DNA of 39,237 nucleotides, taken from an uncultured Lachnospiraceae bacterium (GTDB lineage Bacteria > Bacillota > Clostridia > Lachnospirales > Lachnospiraceae). The stretch lies in assembly GCA_900550235.1 (NCBI GenBank), contig URRQ01000022.1, forward strand, positions 1 through 39,237, written 5' to 3'. This document shows, piece by piece, positions 23,042-30,375 of the stretch. Position 1 is the stretch's first letter. Every line of letters starts with the position of its first letter. The position numbers were made by a program, and so were the translations under genes. Under the pieces are notes generated by a model. It was not told the DNA's origin. It worked only from the letters and a program-made list of their open reading frames with translations, and did no database searches.

Positions 23042-23958
23042 ATGAATGATTATAAATTGAATACGAAGTATAAAGACCGTTTATTTCGTCTAATTTTTCA
23101 CGAAAAGAAAGAACTATTGGAGCTTTATAATGCGGTGAATGAAAGCCATTATACGAATCCGGATGATCTGGAGATTACGACGATCGAGGATGTGGTCTAT
23201 ATGGGGATGCGGAATGATCTGTCTTTTATTATCGGAGACGAGATGAATCTCTATGAACACCAGAGTACTTTTTGCCCCAATCTCCCCTTACGTGGATTGT
23301 TTTATTTTTCATCTGTATATAAAGCATACACCGAACCGATGAAACATAAATTATATTCCACTTCGGAGCTTAAGATTCCTTTTCCGCAGTACATTGTCTT
23401 TTACAATGGAGTTGAGGAAAAACCGGAACGTCAGGAATTAAAACTAAGTACACTTTTTATCGAAAACGGAAAGGGGAAACCTCTGGCTTTAGAATGTGCG
23501 GCATTGGTGCTGAATGTAAATTATGGACAAAACAAAGAATTGATGGAACGTTGCAAGACGTTAAAAGAATACGCCAGTTTATTGCCATCGTTCGTAGAAA
23601 CCTGGCACAAGGCATGAAGCATCAAGAAGCGGTCGAACAGGCAATCGATGAGTGCATTCAAAATGATATTCTTGCAGAGATACTTCGTAGAAACAGGAGC
23701 GCGATCATGAATAGTATTTTGACAGAATGGGATGAAAATGAATATCGAGAATTTTTGAAAGAAGAATCGTGGAAGGAAGGACACGAGTCTGGTAAACGTG
23801 AGGGAATACGCGAGGGTAAGCTTGATGGAATTATAGGAATGGTACGGTTATGTCAGGAACTTCAAGTGCCACAAGATGATGCTTTATGGAAAATCGCGAA
23901 GGCATTTTCTTTAACGGAAGAGGAGGCAAGACACTACATTGCTGAATATTGGGATTAA
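23042..23958 (+). pseudogene. Rpn-family PD-(D/E)XK nuclease, broken by one frameshift
   Basis: Two overlapping frames together give one protein of about 305 residues of the Rpn (recombination-promoting nuclease, YhgA-like) family. Frame 1 (from ATG 23042, behind GGAGG) carries the nuclease core: 'DLSFIIGDE' then 'LYEHQST', the D...E-x-Q pattern. At about 23575 the text reads GCCAG where GCCCAG would restore 'KEYAQFIAIVRRNLAQGM'. Frame 2 then gives the helical tail, 'EAVEQAIDECIQNDIL', and a charged 'HESGKREGIREGKLDG' repeat, ending at 23958. As it stands the gene makes a 191-residue product ending soon after the nuclease core. A missing C could be a true mutation, a phase switch or a sequencing error. 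Confidence 0.8.
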
Positions 23959-24097
23959 TTATGAAAAATGCTCAGAACTATATTTCATGGGAGGTTGAGT
24001 GTTTTATAATTAAAGCAGTAAGAAATTTTTCGTTTTTAATATCGTTAAGAACTAACAAAGGTAACATTAGAATTGATATATTGATTTCATAAATATT

Positions 24098-24862
24098 ATG
24101 ATAGAAGAAGATGTAAAAACAGTAGTACAGTTATTAGAAAATAAGAGAAAAGTATGCGCCCTTTTAGCGCCCACCGTAGAAAAAACATTGGGAGATCCCG
24201 TTCAAAAAGAAATGTTTTATAAAGCATTATCAGACGCCGGGTTTTTCACATGGCGGCAGATTGCAGAGGAGGCAGATCAACTTGCATCTCAGGAAGTGGA
24301 AGAATGGGAATCAAGAACAGAGGATAAGAAGATCATCATATCCTCAAGTTGTCCGGCAATTGTTCGGTTGGTGGAGAAAGAGTATCCGGAACTATCCGTA
24401 TATTTATCGAGTACAAAGTCGCCGATGCATTTAGCTTCTTTCAAAGTTAAGGAAGAAAATGCAAATGTAAAAACAGTATTTATTGGTCCATGTTACTGGA
24501 AAAAGAAAGAACAAAAAAGACAATTAAATGAAAAGGGACATGTAGATGTGGTTCTTACATTTGAAGAGTTTATAGAAGTGCTAAAAAATCTAAAAATGGA
24601 TTTTGAATGGAAATACACTACGGTAGACAAAGAAATCATTCATGGAGAAAACATAGACATGCCTGGGCAAATGGCGTTTTGCGTTCAGGAAAGAATGAAG
24701 AGATTAAAAGTAAAAGCGATGCCCCAATTTTTAACAGGAGCCGGAATAGATGAATGCAAGAAGATTCTGAATGACATTCGGCAGGACGAGTATAGGAAAT
24801 GTTATATAGAATTGTTAGCATGTAAAGATGGATGTGGAGTGAAAGAATACAGCCATATATAG
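24098..24862 (+). CDS. [FeFe]-hydrogenase H-cluster-domain-like protein, stand-alone
   Basis: The 254-residue product aligns in pattern with the large-subunit C-terminal domain of iron-only hydrogenases. All three H-cluster loops are present with four cysteines: L1 'SSSCPAIVR' (Cys85), L2 'GPCYWKKKE' (Cys132), L3 'ELLACKDGC' (Cys242 and Cys246). In L1 the active enzymes have two cysteines (TSCCP); the first, used for proton transfer, is Ser84 here. There is no ferredoxin domain upstream (a stop lies 36 bases before in frame), no clear ribosome site, and the chain ends eight residues after L3. It may be a sensor, a non-hydrogenase paralogue or a truncated gene. The neighbours are nitrogenase-like genes, but a terminator and promoter separate them. 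Confidence 0.7.
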   Translation: MIEEDVKTVVQLLENKRKVCALLAPTVEKTLGDPVQKEMFYKALSDAGFFTWRQIAEEADQLASQEVEEWESRTEDKKIIISSSCPAIVRLVEKEYPELSVYLSSTKSPMHLASFKVKEENANVKTVFIGPCYWKKKEQKRQLNEKGHVDVVLTFEEFIEVLKNLKMDFEWKYTTVDKEIIHGENIDMPGQMAFCVQERMKRLKVKAMPQFLTGAGIDECKKILNDIRQDEYRKCYIELLACKDGCGVKEYSHI

Positions 24863-24890
24863 ATATTGTCTATATATGGCTGTATTTTTA
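24849..24890 (+). terminator. Strong terminator overlapping the hydrogenase-like stop codon
   Basis: A 14-bp stem (24849-24862 with 24870-24883) and a 7-base loop is followed by ATTTTTATAG. Its left arm includes the TAG at 24860-24862. It ends the upstream transcript before the nitrogenase-like genes. Confidence 0.85.
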
Positions 24891-24924
24891 TAGAACGTAT
24901 CAATTATACTTCTTAAAAAATTAA

Positions 24925-24933
24925 TGCTATACT
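24925..24933 (+). promoter_or_regulatory. Extended -10 promoter of the nitrogenase-like operon
   Basis: TGC-TATACT (24925-24933) is an extended -10 element about 32 bases before the ATG; the -35 position (24905-24910, TATACT) is poor, as is common with extended -10 promoters. The transcript would carry 24965-28993. Confidence 0.5.
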
Positions 24934-24964
24934 TTTAACAGTATGAGTAGAAAGAAGGAGAGAG

Positions 24965-26332
24965 ATGAGGAAGGATTTCAAAATATATGATATTTTAGAG
25001 ATTTGCGAGTATTTAGAGAAAGAAAAACCTAGCAAAGAGGAAAGGACATTATTTCAAAGAGAAGGATTTCGATGTCTGGGAGCTGGGGAACGTGGAATGG
25101 GAGGTTTATCCAGAACAGCTAAATTTGTACCGGAATCGATTCATATCCTTGTTTCGCCGGTAGCTTGCCAACGCCATTGTGATTTTGATTTAAAGATGAA
25201 TGGATATAGTGACGGAGTGTATAGTCTTTTCTTAACAGAACAGGAAATTGTTGGCGGAAAAGTAGTGGATGTTCTTTGGAAAACAATCGAAAAATTACTT
25301 CAAACATTATCTCCACAGCCAAAAGTGATCACAATTACGACAACTTGTGTCGATGGATTGATACGATCTGATTATACGGGACTAAAAAAGAAATTATACG
25401 ATGAGTATGGGATACGTTTCGGAGTGGTAGAAATGTACCCGATCTTAGCAGAAAGTAAAGTAAAACATACAGACAAATTTCCACATATGGTATATGGATT
25501 GATTGAAACAGATATCGAAAAACCAAAGAAAAAATTGGTGAATCTTTTAGGAAAAATCGATCCTGCGGATAAAGAAACAGATTTTTATAAGGTGCTGGAA
25601 GAGGCAGGCTACGAAGTTAGGGAAATTCGTCAGTGCCGGACATTACAGGACTTTGATGAAATGGGAGAAGCTTGCTTGAATGTTGTGCTTAGCGAATTTC
25701 ATCTCTATGCAGCAAAAATGATGGAAAAGAAATACCATATTCCATATTTTTTCTGGAATCAACATATGAATTATGAAACAATTCTTGAGAACTATAAGGA
25801 ATTAGAGAAGTTATTAGATTGTAAGCTACCTGTAGAAACTTATTATGAGAAAGCAAAAGAGAAAGCAGAAAAAGTAAAAGAACTTGTGGAAGGTAAAACA
25901 TTTGCAGTTGGTCAAAGAATTGATTATCTTCCTATTAAAGCGGCTTGTGATCTTACTGCGGTTGGATGGGATATCCGATACGTATTTGTAGAGAAGATAG
26001 TGAAGACAGATTTACAGTATTATCAATGGTTAAGAGAGCATAGTCCGCATACGAAAGTTCTTCTTGCACCGGATATTAGTATGAGAAAATATATGGAACA
26101 GCCGGAGGCAGTAGATGTTGCGGTAGGAGGCATTTTGGCTTTAAAAAATATAGAAGGGCTTCAGACACTTCAATTACCGGAAGAACCGTATGACTTTGTG
26201 ACATATAGTCAGGCGATGGATCAGATTCTTCTGCAATTTCAACCTGATATTCAGAAGAAAAATCAGAAGAATCCAATTGTAGAATCGATGTTCCAACGGC
26301 AGTGGAAAAAATATCCAAAGGAGGTTCTGTAA
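24965..26332 (+). CDS. Nitrogenase component 1-type oxidoreductase, NifD-like
   Basis: The 455-residue product belongs to the nitrogenase component 1 superfamily. All three cysteines that in NifD hold the bridging iron-sulfur cluster have counterparts: Cys37 ('GFRCLGAGERGMGG'), Cys68 ('VSPVACQRHC') and Cys128 ('TTTCVDGLIRSD'). Cys237 in 'EACLNVVLSEF', before 'EKKYHIPYFFWN', falls where NifD has its cofactor cysteine; the cofactor histidine region reads 'PYDFVTYSQ' and has no obvious His. So it is not a true nitrogenase. Related systems reduce C=C, C-S or tetrapyrrole substrates. AAGGAG precedes ATG 24965. NifK-like, NifH-like and methyltransferase genes follow. The substrate is unknown. Confidence 0.85.
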   Translation: MRKDFKIYDILEICEYLEKEKPSKEERTLFQREGFRCLGAGERGMGGLSRTAKFVPESIHILVSPVACQRHCDFDLKMNGYSDGVYSLFLTEQEIVGGKVVDVLWKTIEKLLQTLSPQPKVITITTTCVDGLIRSDYTGLKKKLYDEYGIRFGVVEMYPILAESKVKHTDKFPHMVYGLIETDIEKPKKKLVNLLGKIDPADKETDFYKVLEEAGYEVREIRQCRTLQDFDEMGEACLNVVLSEFHLYAAKMMEKKYHIPYFFWNQHMNYETILENYKELEKLLDCKLPVETYYEKAKEKAEKVKELVEGKTFAVGQRIDYLPIKAACDLTAVGWDIRYVFVEKIVKTDLQYYQWLREHSPHTKVLLAPDISMRKYMEQPEAVDVAVGGILALKNIEGLQTLQLPEEPYDFVTYSQAMDQILLQFQPDIQKKNQKNPIVESMFQRQWKKYPKEVL

Positions 26333-26333
26333 G

Positions 26334-27533
26334 ATGGCAAAATTATTTCAGACGATTGGTTCTCTGGCAGGAGATTATTCCGGTGCGGCAAGTGTCTTGC
26401 ATGATATGGATGGAATGCTGATCTTTTGTGATGCAGGAGCTTGTATGGGGGGATTTTTGTTTGGAGAGGATCCAAAAGGCGGTAATGAGAAGCGAAGAAT
26501 ATTTACTGCTTCACTACGAGAAAAGCAAGTTGTTATGGGAATTGATAAAAAGGTGAAAGCAGATGCGATTCGTACATATCAGGATGCCGGTGGAGAATTT
26601 ATAGGATTAATAGGGACACCGGTTTCAGCGGTGATAGGAGCAGATTTGGAAGGGATTGGACGTGAAATTTGTCAATCGCTCCAAAGAGAAGGCTATACAC
26701 AAGAAGTAATTCCGAATATTGCAGTTTCTACAAATGGATTAAATTGTTACGATAGCGGGCAGGAAAAAGCATATCAGGCTTTGGCAACTACATTTGTCAA
26801 TGAAGAACAAGAAGCGACAGGTGATGTTCATGTTTTGGGAGCAACCCCAATTGATATGTGGGATTATACACAGATTCGTGAGTGTATAGAGCTGCTGAAA
26901 GAAGCTGGAGCGAACAATCCGATTGTTTGGGGAGCTAATGGTGGAATTCGAGAAATTGCCGGGGCAGCAGGTTCAAAATTAAACATTGCGGTATCGGTTT
27001 CCGGATTAAAAACAGTAAAATATCTGAAGAAAAAATATGGCACACCATATCTTGTTGGTTATCCGCTTGGAAAAGTAGAAACAGAAAAATGGAAAGAACA
27101 GGTACATCAGGTATTGACCGGAGAAGAACCGCAGAAGTGCAGGCAGATAAGAGAAGACAAAAGCGGCAAACGTGCGTTAGTGATCGCAGAACAATATACA
27201 GGATGTGCACTTAGAAAACTATTAAAAGAAGAATTTCAGTTTGAAACGGTTGATGTAGCCTCCTTCTTCAAAATGGATGAAGAGATGGTAGAAGAGCATG
27301 ATCTTCAGATAAAAGATGAGGAGACGTTCCAAACATTTTTGAAAACGCAAATGCCATATGATCTGGTAGTGGCGGATCCGTTTTGTGAGGCAATGCTTCC
27401 GTACAAGCCAAAGAAAATAATAGCGCTTCCACATATTGCAGTTTCTGCAGTTTTTTACGCCAATCAAAGTCCAAATATTTTTGGAGAGAAGGCAAGTATA
27501 TATTTTCAAGAAATGTTAAAAGAAGGGAATTAA
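26334..27533 (+). CDS. Nitrogenase component 1-type oxidoreductase, NifK-like
   Basis: The 399-residue partner subunit has the component 1 fold ('VLGATPIDMWDYTQIRECIELLKEAG', 'VVADPFCEAMLPY'). Of the three cluster cysteines of NifK only one region survives, 'FCDAGACMGG' (Cys32, Cys37); the others read 'FQTIGSLAG' and 'TPVSAVIGADLEG'. With three cysteines from the NifD-like chain, the pair would suit a single [4Fe-4S] cluster, as in the protochlorophyllide and F430-pathway reductases, rather than an eight-iron P-cluster. This is inference. The gene starts two bases after its partner ends, with AAAGGAGG upstream, and three bases before the NifH-like ORF. Confidence 0.85.
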   Translation: MAKLFQTIGSLAGDYSGAASVLHDMDGMLIFCDAGACMGGFLFGEDPKGGNEKRRIFTASLREKQVVMGIDKKVKADAIRTYQDAGGEFIGLIGTPVSAVIGADLEGIGREICQSLQREGYTQEVIPNIAVSTNGLNCYDSGQEKAYQALATTFVNEEQEATGDVHVLGATPIDMWDYTQIRECIELLKEAGANNPIVWGANGGIREIAGAAGSKLNIAVSVSGLKTVKYLKKKYGTPYLVGYPLGKVETEKWKEQVHQVLTGEEPQKCRQIREDKSGKRALVIAEQYTGCALRKLLKEEFQFETVDVASFFKMDEEMVEEHDLQIKDEETFQTFLKTQMPYDLVVADPFCEAMLPYKPKKIIALPHIAVSAVFYANQSPNIFGEKASIYFQEMLKEGN

Positions 27534-27535
27534 GT

Positions 27536-28105
27536 ATGAAAAAGTTTGCAATCTATGGGAAAGGTGGAATTGGAAAGTCTACGCTTACGAGTTCACTATC
27601 TGCGGCTCTTGCGAGTATGGGATATAAAGTAATGCAGATAGGATGTGATCCGAAAGCAGATTCCACATCGAATTTATTAGGAGGAGAAAAATTGACCTCC
27701 GTTATGGAATATTTGAATGAGCATGATGAATCACCGGAGTTAGAAGATATTGTAAAGCAAGGATTTGGCGGAGTGTATTGCGTAGAAGCTGGTGGGCCGA
27801 CACCTGTCGTAGGTACATCTATGATTTGGAAATTTGGTTTTGTTGCAACAGACGGAATTATCAATCAAGTTTTATCGAATTTTGGGTTTTCACCTAAAAA
27901 TTGGTACTTAACGACATGGCCAATGCTTGTGATAATTGCTATATATACCCTTTCAAAAACAGGAGCATATATGGCTCTGATGTCGGCAAAAGTGAAACGA
28001 GAGATGGAAGAACTTGCCGGTCAGATGGATTATATGGAATTAGGCGCAACAGAAAATTATGAACGCTTGTTTTCTGAATGCTTGATTTTTCCTAATTTGA
28101 AATAG
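27536..28105 (+). pseudogene. Chimeric NifH-like ORF: NifH head, sugar-permease middle, RACo-like tail
   Basis: The 189-residue ORF is a patchwork in one frame. Residues 1-90 are a good NifH/BchL-type reductase start: P-loop 'GKGGIGKST' (8-16), 'GCDPKADST', then 'GVYCVEAGGPTP'. At about 91-94 it switches to residues typical of MalF-type sugar ABC permeases: 'VVGTSMIWKF', 'DGIINQVLSNFG', 'NWYLTTWPMLVIIAIYTLSK', to about 151. Residues 152-189 ('MEELAGQMDYMELGATENYE', then 'LFSECLIFP') resemble the C-terminus of RACo/RamA-type corrinoid-protein activators (ASKHA, DUF4445). Both cluster cysteines of NifH are lost, so it cannot act as a reductase. Junctions are near 27806-27815 and 27986. The gene is probably dead; an assembly artefact is the main alternative. 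Confidence 0.75.
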
Positions 28106-28123
28106 GGTAGGAGTAGTAGAACT

Positions 28124-28993
28124 ATGAGTAGCATTAAAGATTTTAAATGTACTTATGACAATGGAGTCTTAGATCATTCGGAGATAGTGAAAGAGTTAGG
28201 CTTTACATTTCCCGATGTATATTTGCATGCCGACATGATGGCTGCGCTTTCAAAGAGGCAAAAAGAGAAACAAGGAATCCCAATCTGTGTTTTGCCTTTT
28301 TGTCATACTGTAGAAGCGGAAGCCATGGGAGGAATTATAACACTAGGCAATGAAGTTGCAGGACCGAGAGCAAAAGAATATCTCTATACAAACTATAAGG
28401 AACTAGGGGATATCGAAGAAATTGATTTTGCAAAAGGAAGAATGCAAGAAGTCCTCAAAGCGTGCCAGATCCTTCATGAACAAGGAGAACATGTAATGCT
28501 TGAAGTTTCGGGGCCGATTACCATTCTCAATGTATTGATCGATATCAAACATATTTTTAAAGGAATGCGTAAAGAACCTGAATTCATGAAATCTGTATTT
28601 CAAAAAGTTGGTACTCAAATATTGAGATACATAGAAGAAGCAAAAAAGTATGGGGTGGATTTTATCAGTTATGCAGATTCGGCGGGAGGTGTGAATATAC
28701 TCGGACCAAAGATGGCAGAACAAATGGTAGAAGACTTTACTTATGATTTTTTGAAAGAAGCACAGGAGTGTTCGGATGAGCATACTCTTTTGATGCTTTG
28801 CCCGAAAACAACATTTGCACTTCTTGGAACAGAGAAAGCAGAGCTTTCAGATATAGGTGTTTCAAATGAAATTACCTATGGAGAAGGCTGTATTGAAGTA
28901 CTTGGAAAGGCAAAAATGGTTGGAATACAATGTTCAAAAAACATGGGATTTTTGCTGAAATCAGGGACAATGAAAGAAATCGTACTAAAATAG
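28124..28993 (+). CDS. Uroporphyrinogen-decarboxylase-family methyltransferase (MtaA-like)
   Basis: The 289-residue product has the UroD/MtaA barrel: 'FPDVYLHADMMAALSKRQ', 'GNEVAGPRAKEY', 'MLEVSGPITILNVLID' and 'DFISYADSAGGVNILGP'. In methyl-transferring members zinc is held by H-x-C plus a later Cys. Here the first site reads 'LMLCPKTTFALLG', keeping Cys but not His, and a later Cys is in 'GIQCSKN'. It is somewhat short for the family (about 330-350). A true UroD role is unlikely; corrinoid-dependent methyl transfer fits the RACo-like tail fused in the ORF 18 bases upstream. The altered metal site and the broken neighbour make activity uncertain. GTAGGAG precedes the ATG. Confidence 0.75.
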   Translation: MSSIKDFKCTYDNGVLDHSEIVKELGFTFPDVYLHADMMAALSKRQKEKQGIPICVLPFCHTVEAEAMGGIITLGNEVAGPRAKEYLYTNYKELGDIEEIDFAKGRMQEVLKACQILHEQGEHVMLEVSGPITILNVLIDIKHIFKGMRKEPEFMKSVFQKVGTQILRYIEEAKKYGVDFISYADSAGGVNILGPKMAEQMVEDFTYDFLKEAQECSDEHTLLMLCPKTTFALLGTEKAELSDIGVSNEITYGEGCIEVLGKAKMVGIQCSKNMGFLLKSGTMKEIVLK

Positions 28994-29010
28994 TAGAACG
29001 TTGAAAAAAA

Positions 29011-29055
29011 CTGCCACCAACTATTGTAGCTGGTGGCAGAAAAATTTTTTCTTTA
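29011..29055. terminator. Bidirectional terminator, copy 2 of the CTGCCACCA hairpin
   Basis: CTGCCACCA (29011-29019) pairs with TGGTGGCAG (29031-29039). The plus strand continues into ATTTTTTCTTT, and the minus strand into TTTTTTTC, so it ends both convergent transcripts. The arms and tail match the copy at 22730-22767; only the loop differs. Confidence 0.85.
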
Positions 29056-30207
29056 TAACATTTCAATAAATGCTGCAAGTCTTGTTTCAATCTGTCCGCT
29101 GTCTGTTGTAGAGTAGTCTGTTTCCAATTTCATGTATGGAATTCCTTCTTCTTCACACATTCTCTGCATATAGTTTGCTTCTACGTTGAATGTATGGCAA
29201 GCCTGAAGAACCATTTCTACGACACCGTCAACGTTATATTTTTTGCACATTTCTTTTGTATTTTCGATACGTCCCTCATTTGTTGTCATAACAGAACAGT
29301 GAATCTCAAGGTAGCGATCAGAAATTGCTCTTAAGATATCATCAGCATCTTCATCAACTAACATTTTCTGTGTTCTTTCACCGCCACAGTCATCAAGGCA
29401 AACGATAACGCCGCCATTGTTTTCGATTGTCATTCCCACTTTCTGGATAACTCCTGTGGATGGACATCCTGTAAGAAGGATTCTCTTTGCTTTAGAAAGA
29501 TCAGGATTTGTTCCGTTAGCTACGGCAGCTTTGGCAGCGTCTACTTTTGCTTTGTAGCTTGCATGCTGCTCATCGACACCGAAGTTGAACATTCCTTGTG
29601 CAAGTGTGGACATTACTTCCGTTGCTTTCATTGCAGGTGGTGTAGCGCCCTGTAATGCGTATAATTCCATCTGAGTTTTTCTAAGCTCATTTCTCTTATG
29701 AGCCGCTTCTCTTAATTTTTCATCTGTAATTTCAATGCCATATTTTTCTTCTAATTTTTCTTTTAAAAGTTTGATTTCTTCATACCAGATATCTTTTGCG
29801 TAAGTTCTTTTCTGGCTCTGTGGAAGGTGAAGAACGTAAGTTTCTTTGATTTCGTCCAAAAGTTCGAACATTTTTTTCTTTCCGTCGCATGTTGTCTCAC
29901 CTACGATAAAATCGCAGAAATATGTATATGGACATTTGTCTGTATAGGCAAAACCATAGCTTGATTTGATCAGTGGACATAAGTTCTTAGGAAGAACTTT
30001 CTCGGCATCGGCAATCGGTTCGTTGCTTGTTCCGCAAAGACCTACGCATGCAACACCGGCAGCATCAAATAATTCAAGTGGTGTATAGGAGCAGAACATT
30101 CCTACTAAATGTCCTCCGTTTTCAACAAATTCTTTTACTTTTAAGAATCCTGCTTTTCGTGCATCAACAAAGTCATCAAATGATTTTGGTAATTCTAATG
30201 TGCTCAT
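29053..30207 (-). CDS. Double-cubane-cluster protein, 2-hydroxyacyl-CoA dehydratase D family (YjiM-like)
   Basis: The 384-residue product is of the BcrC/BadD/HgdB superfamily, in the stand-alone double-cubane-cluster form. Cysteines are placed accordingly: Cys39 ('GMFCSYTPLELFDAAG'), Cys54/58, Cys77 ('NLCPLIKSSYGF'), Cys92/98 ('KCPYTYFCD'), Cys107, and later 'TGCPSTG' and 'VLQACHTFN'. In characterised relatives the protein, charged by its ATPase, reduces small molecules at very low potential; substrates are broad in vitro and unknown in vivo. There is only one subunit here and no CoA-transferase or dehydrogenase, so it is not a fatty-acid dehydratase pathway. It starts at 30207 behind GAAAGGATG and is divergent from its activator. 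Confidence 0.9.
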   Translation of the reverse strand: MSTLELPKSFDDFVDARKAGFLKVKEFVENGGHLVGMFCSYTPLELFDAAGVACVGLCGTSNEPIADAEKVLPKNLCPLIKSSYGFAYTDKCPYTYFCDFIVGETTCDGKKKMFELLDEIKETYVLHLPQSQKRTYAKDIWYEEIKLLKEKLEEKYGIEITDEKLREAAHKRNELRKTQMELYALQGATPPAMKATEVMSTLAQGMFNFGVDEQHASYKAKVDAAKAAVANGTNPDLSKAKRILLTGCPSTGVIQKVGMTIENNGGVIVCLDDCGGERTQKMLVDEDADDILRAISDRYLEIHCSVMTTNEGRIENTKEMCKKYNVDGVVEMVLQACHTFNVEANYMQRMCEEEGIPYMKLETDYSTTDSGQIETRLAAFIEML

Positions 30208-30248
30208 GTTTTTTCATCCTTTCATAATAAGCGTAATCAGTTATATTA

Positions 30249-30277
30249 AGTATAAAGCGAATGAATTTCTATAGCAA
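30249..30277 (-). promoter_or_regulatory. Promoter of the double-cubane-cluster protein gene
   Basis: Read on the minus strand, TTGCTA (30277-30272) and TATACT (30254-30249) are exactly 17 bases apart, 42 bases upstream of the start codon. Confidence 0.7.
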
Positions 30278-30313
30278 ATTGATAAATTCTATATACTTAT
30301 AGATAAACTCTAT

Positions 30314-30342
30314 TTGACGGAAATTGCGGCGAGATATAGAAT
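30314..30342 (+). promoter_or_regulatory. Promoter of the activator ATPase gene
   Basis: TTGACG (30314-30319) and TAGAAT (30337-30342) are 17 bases apart, 34 bases upstream of the ATG at 30376. It is back to back with the leftward promoter, 37 bases between the two -35 boxes, so one regulator could control both. Confidence 0.65.
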
Positions 30343-30375
30343 GAATTTGAGAGATTGATACGGAGGGAGATTATT

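Noticed and set aside
24098..24862. A working hydrogen-producing [FeFe] hydrogenase
   Set aside because: The proton-transfer Cys is Ser, there are no ferredoxin clusters, and the C-terminal part after L3 is very short.
24965..28105. A true nitrogen-fixing nif cluster
   Set aside because: No nifB, nifE, nifN or molybdenum genes, no cofactor histidine in the NifD-like chain, two of three NifK cluster cysteines missing, and nifH is chimeric.
28124..28993. UroD-family gene as part of heme or siroheme synthesis
   Set aside because: Sequence features are those of the methyltransferase branch, the gene is far from the siroheme operon and next to a RACo-like fragment.
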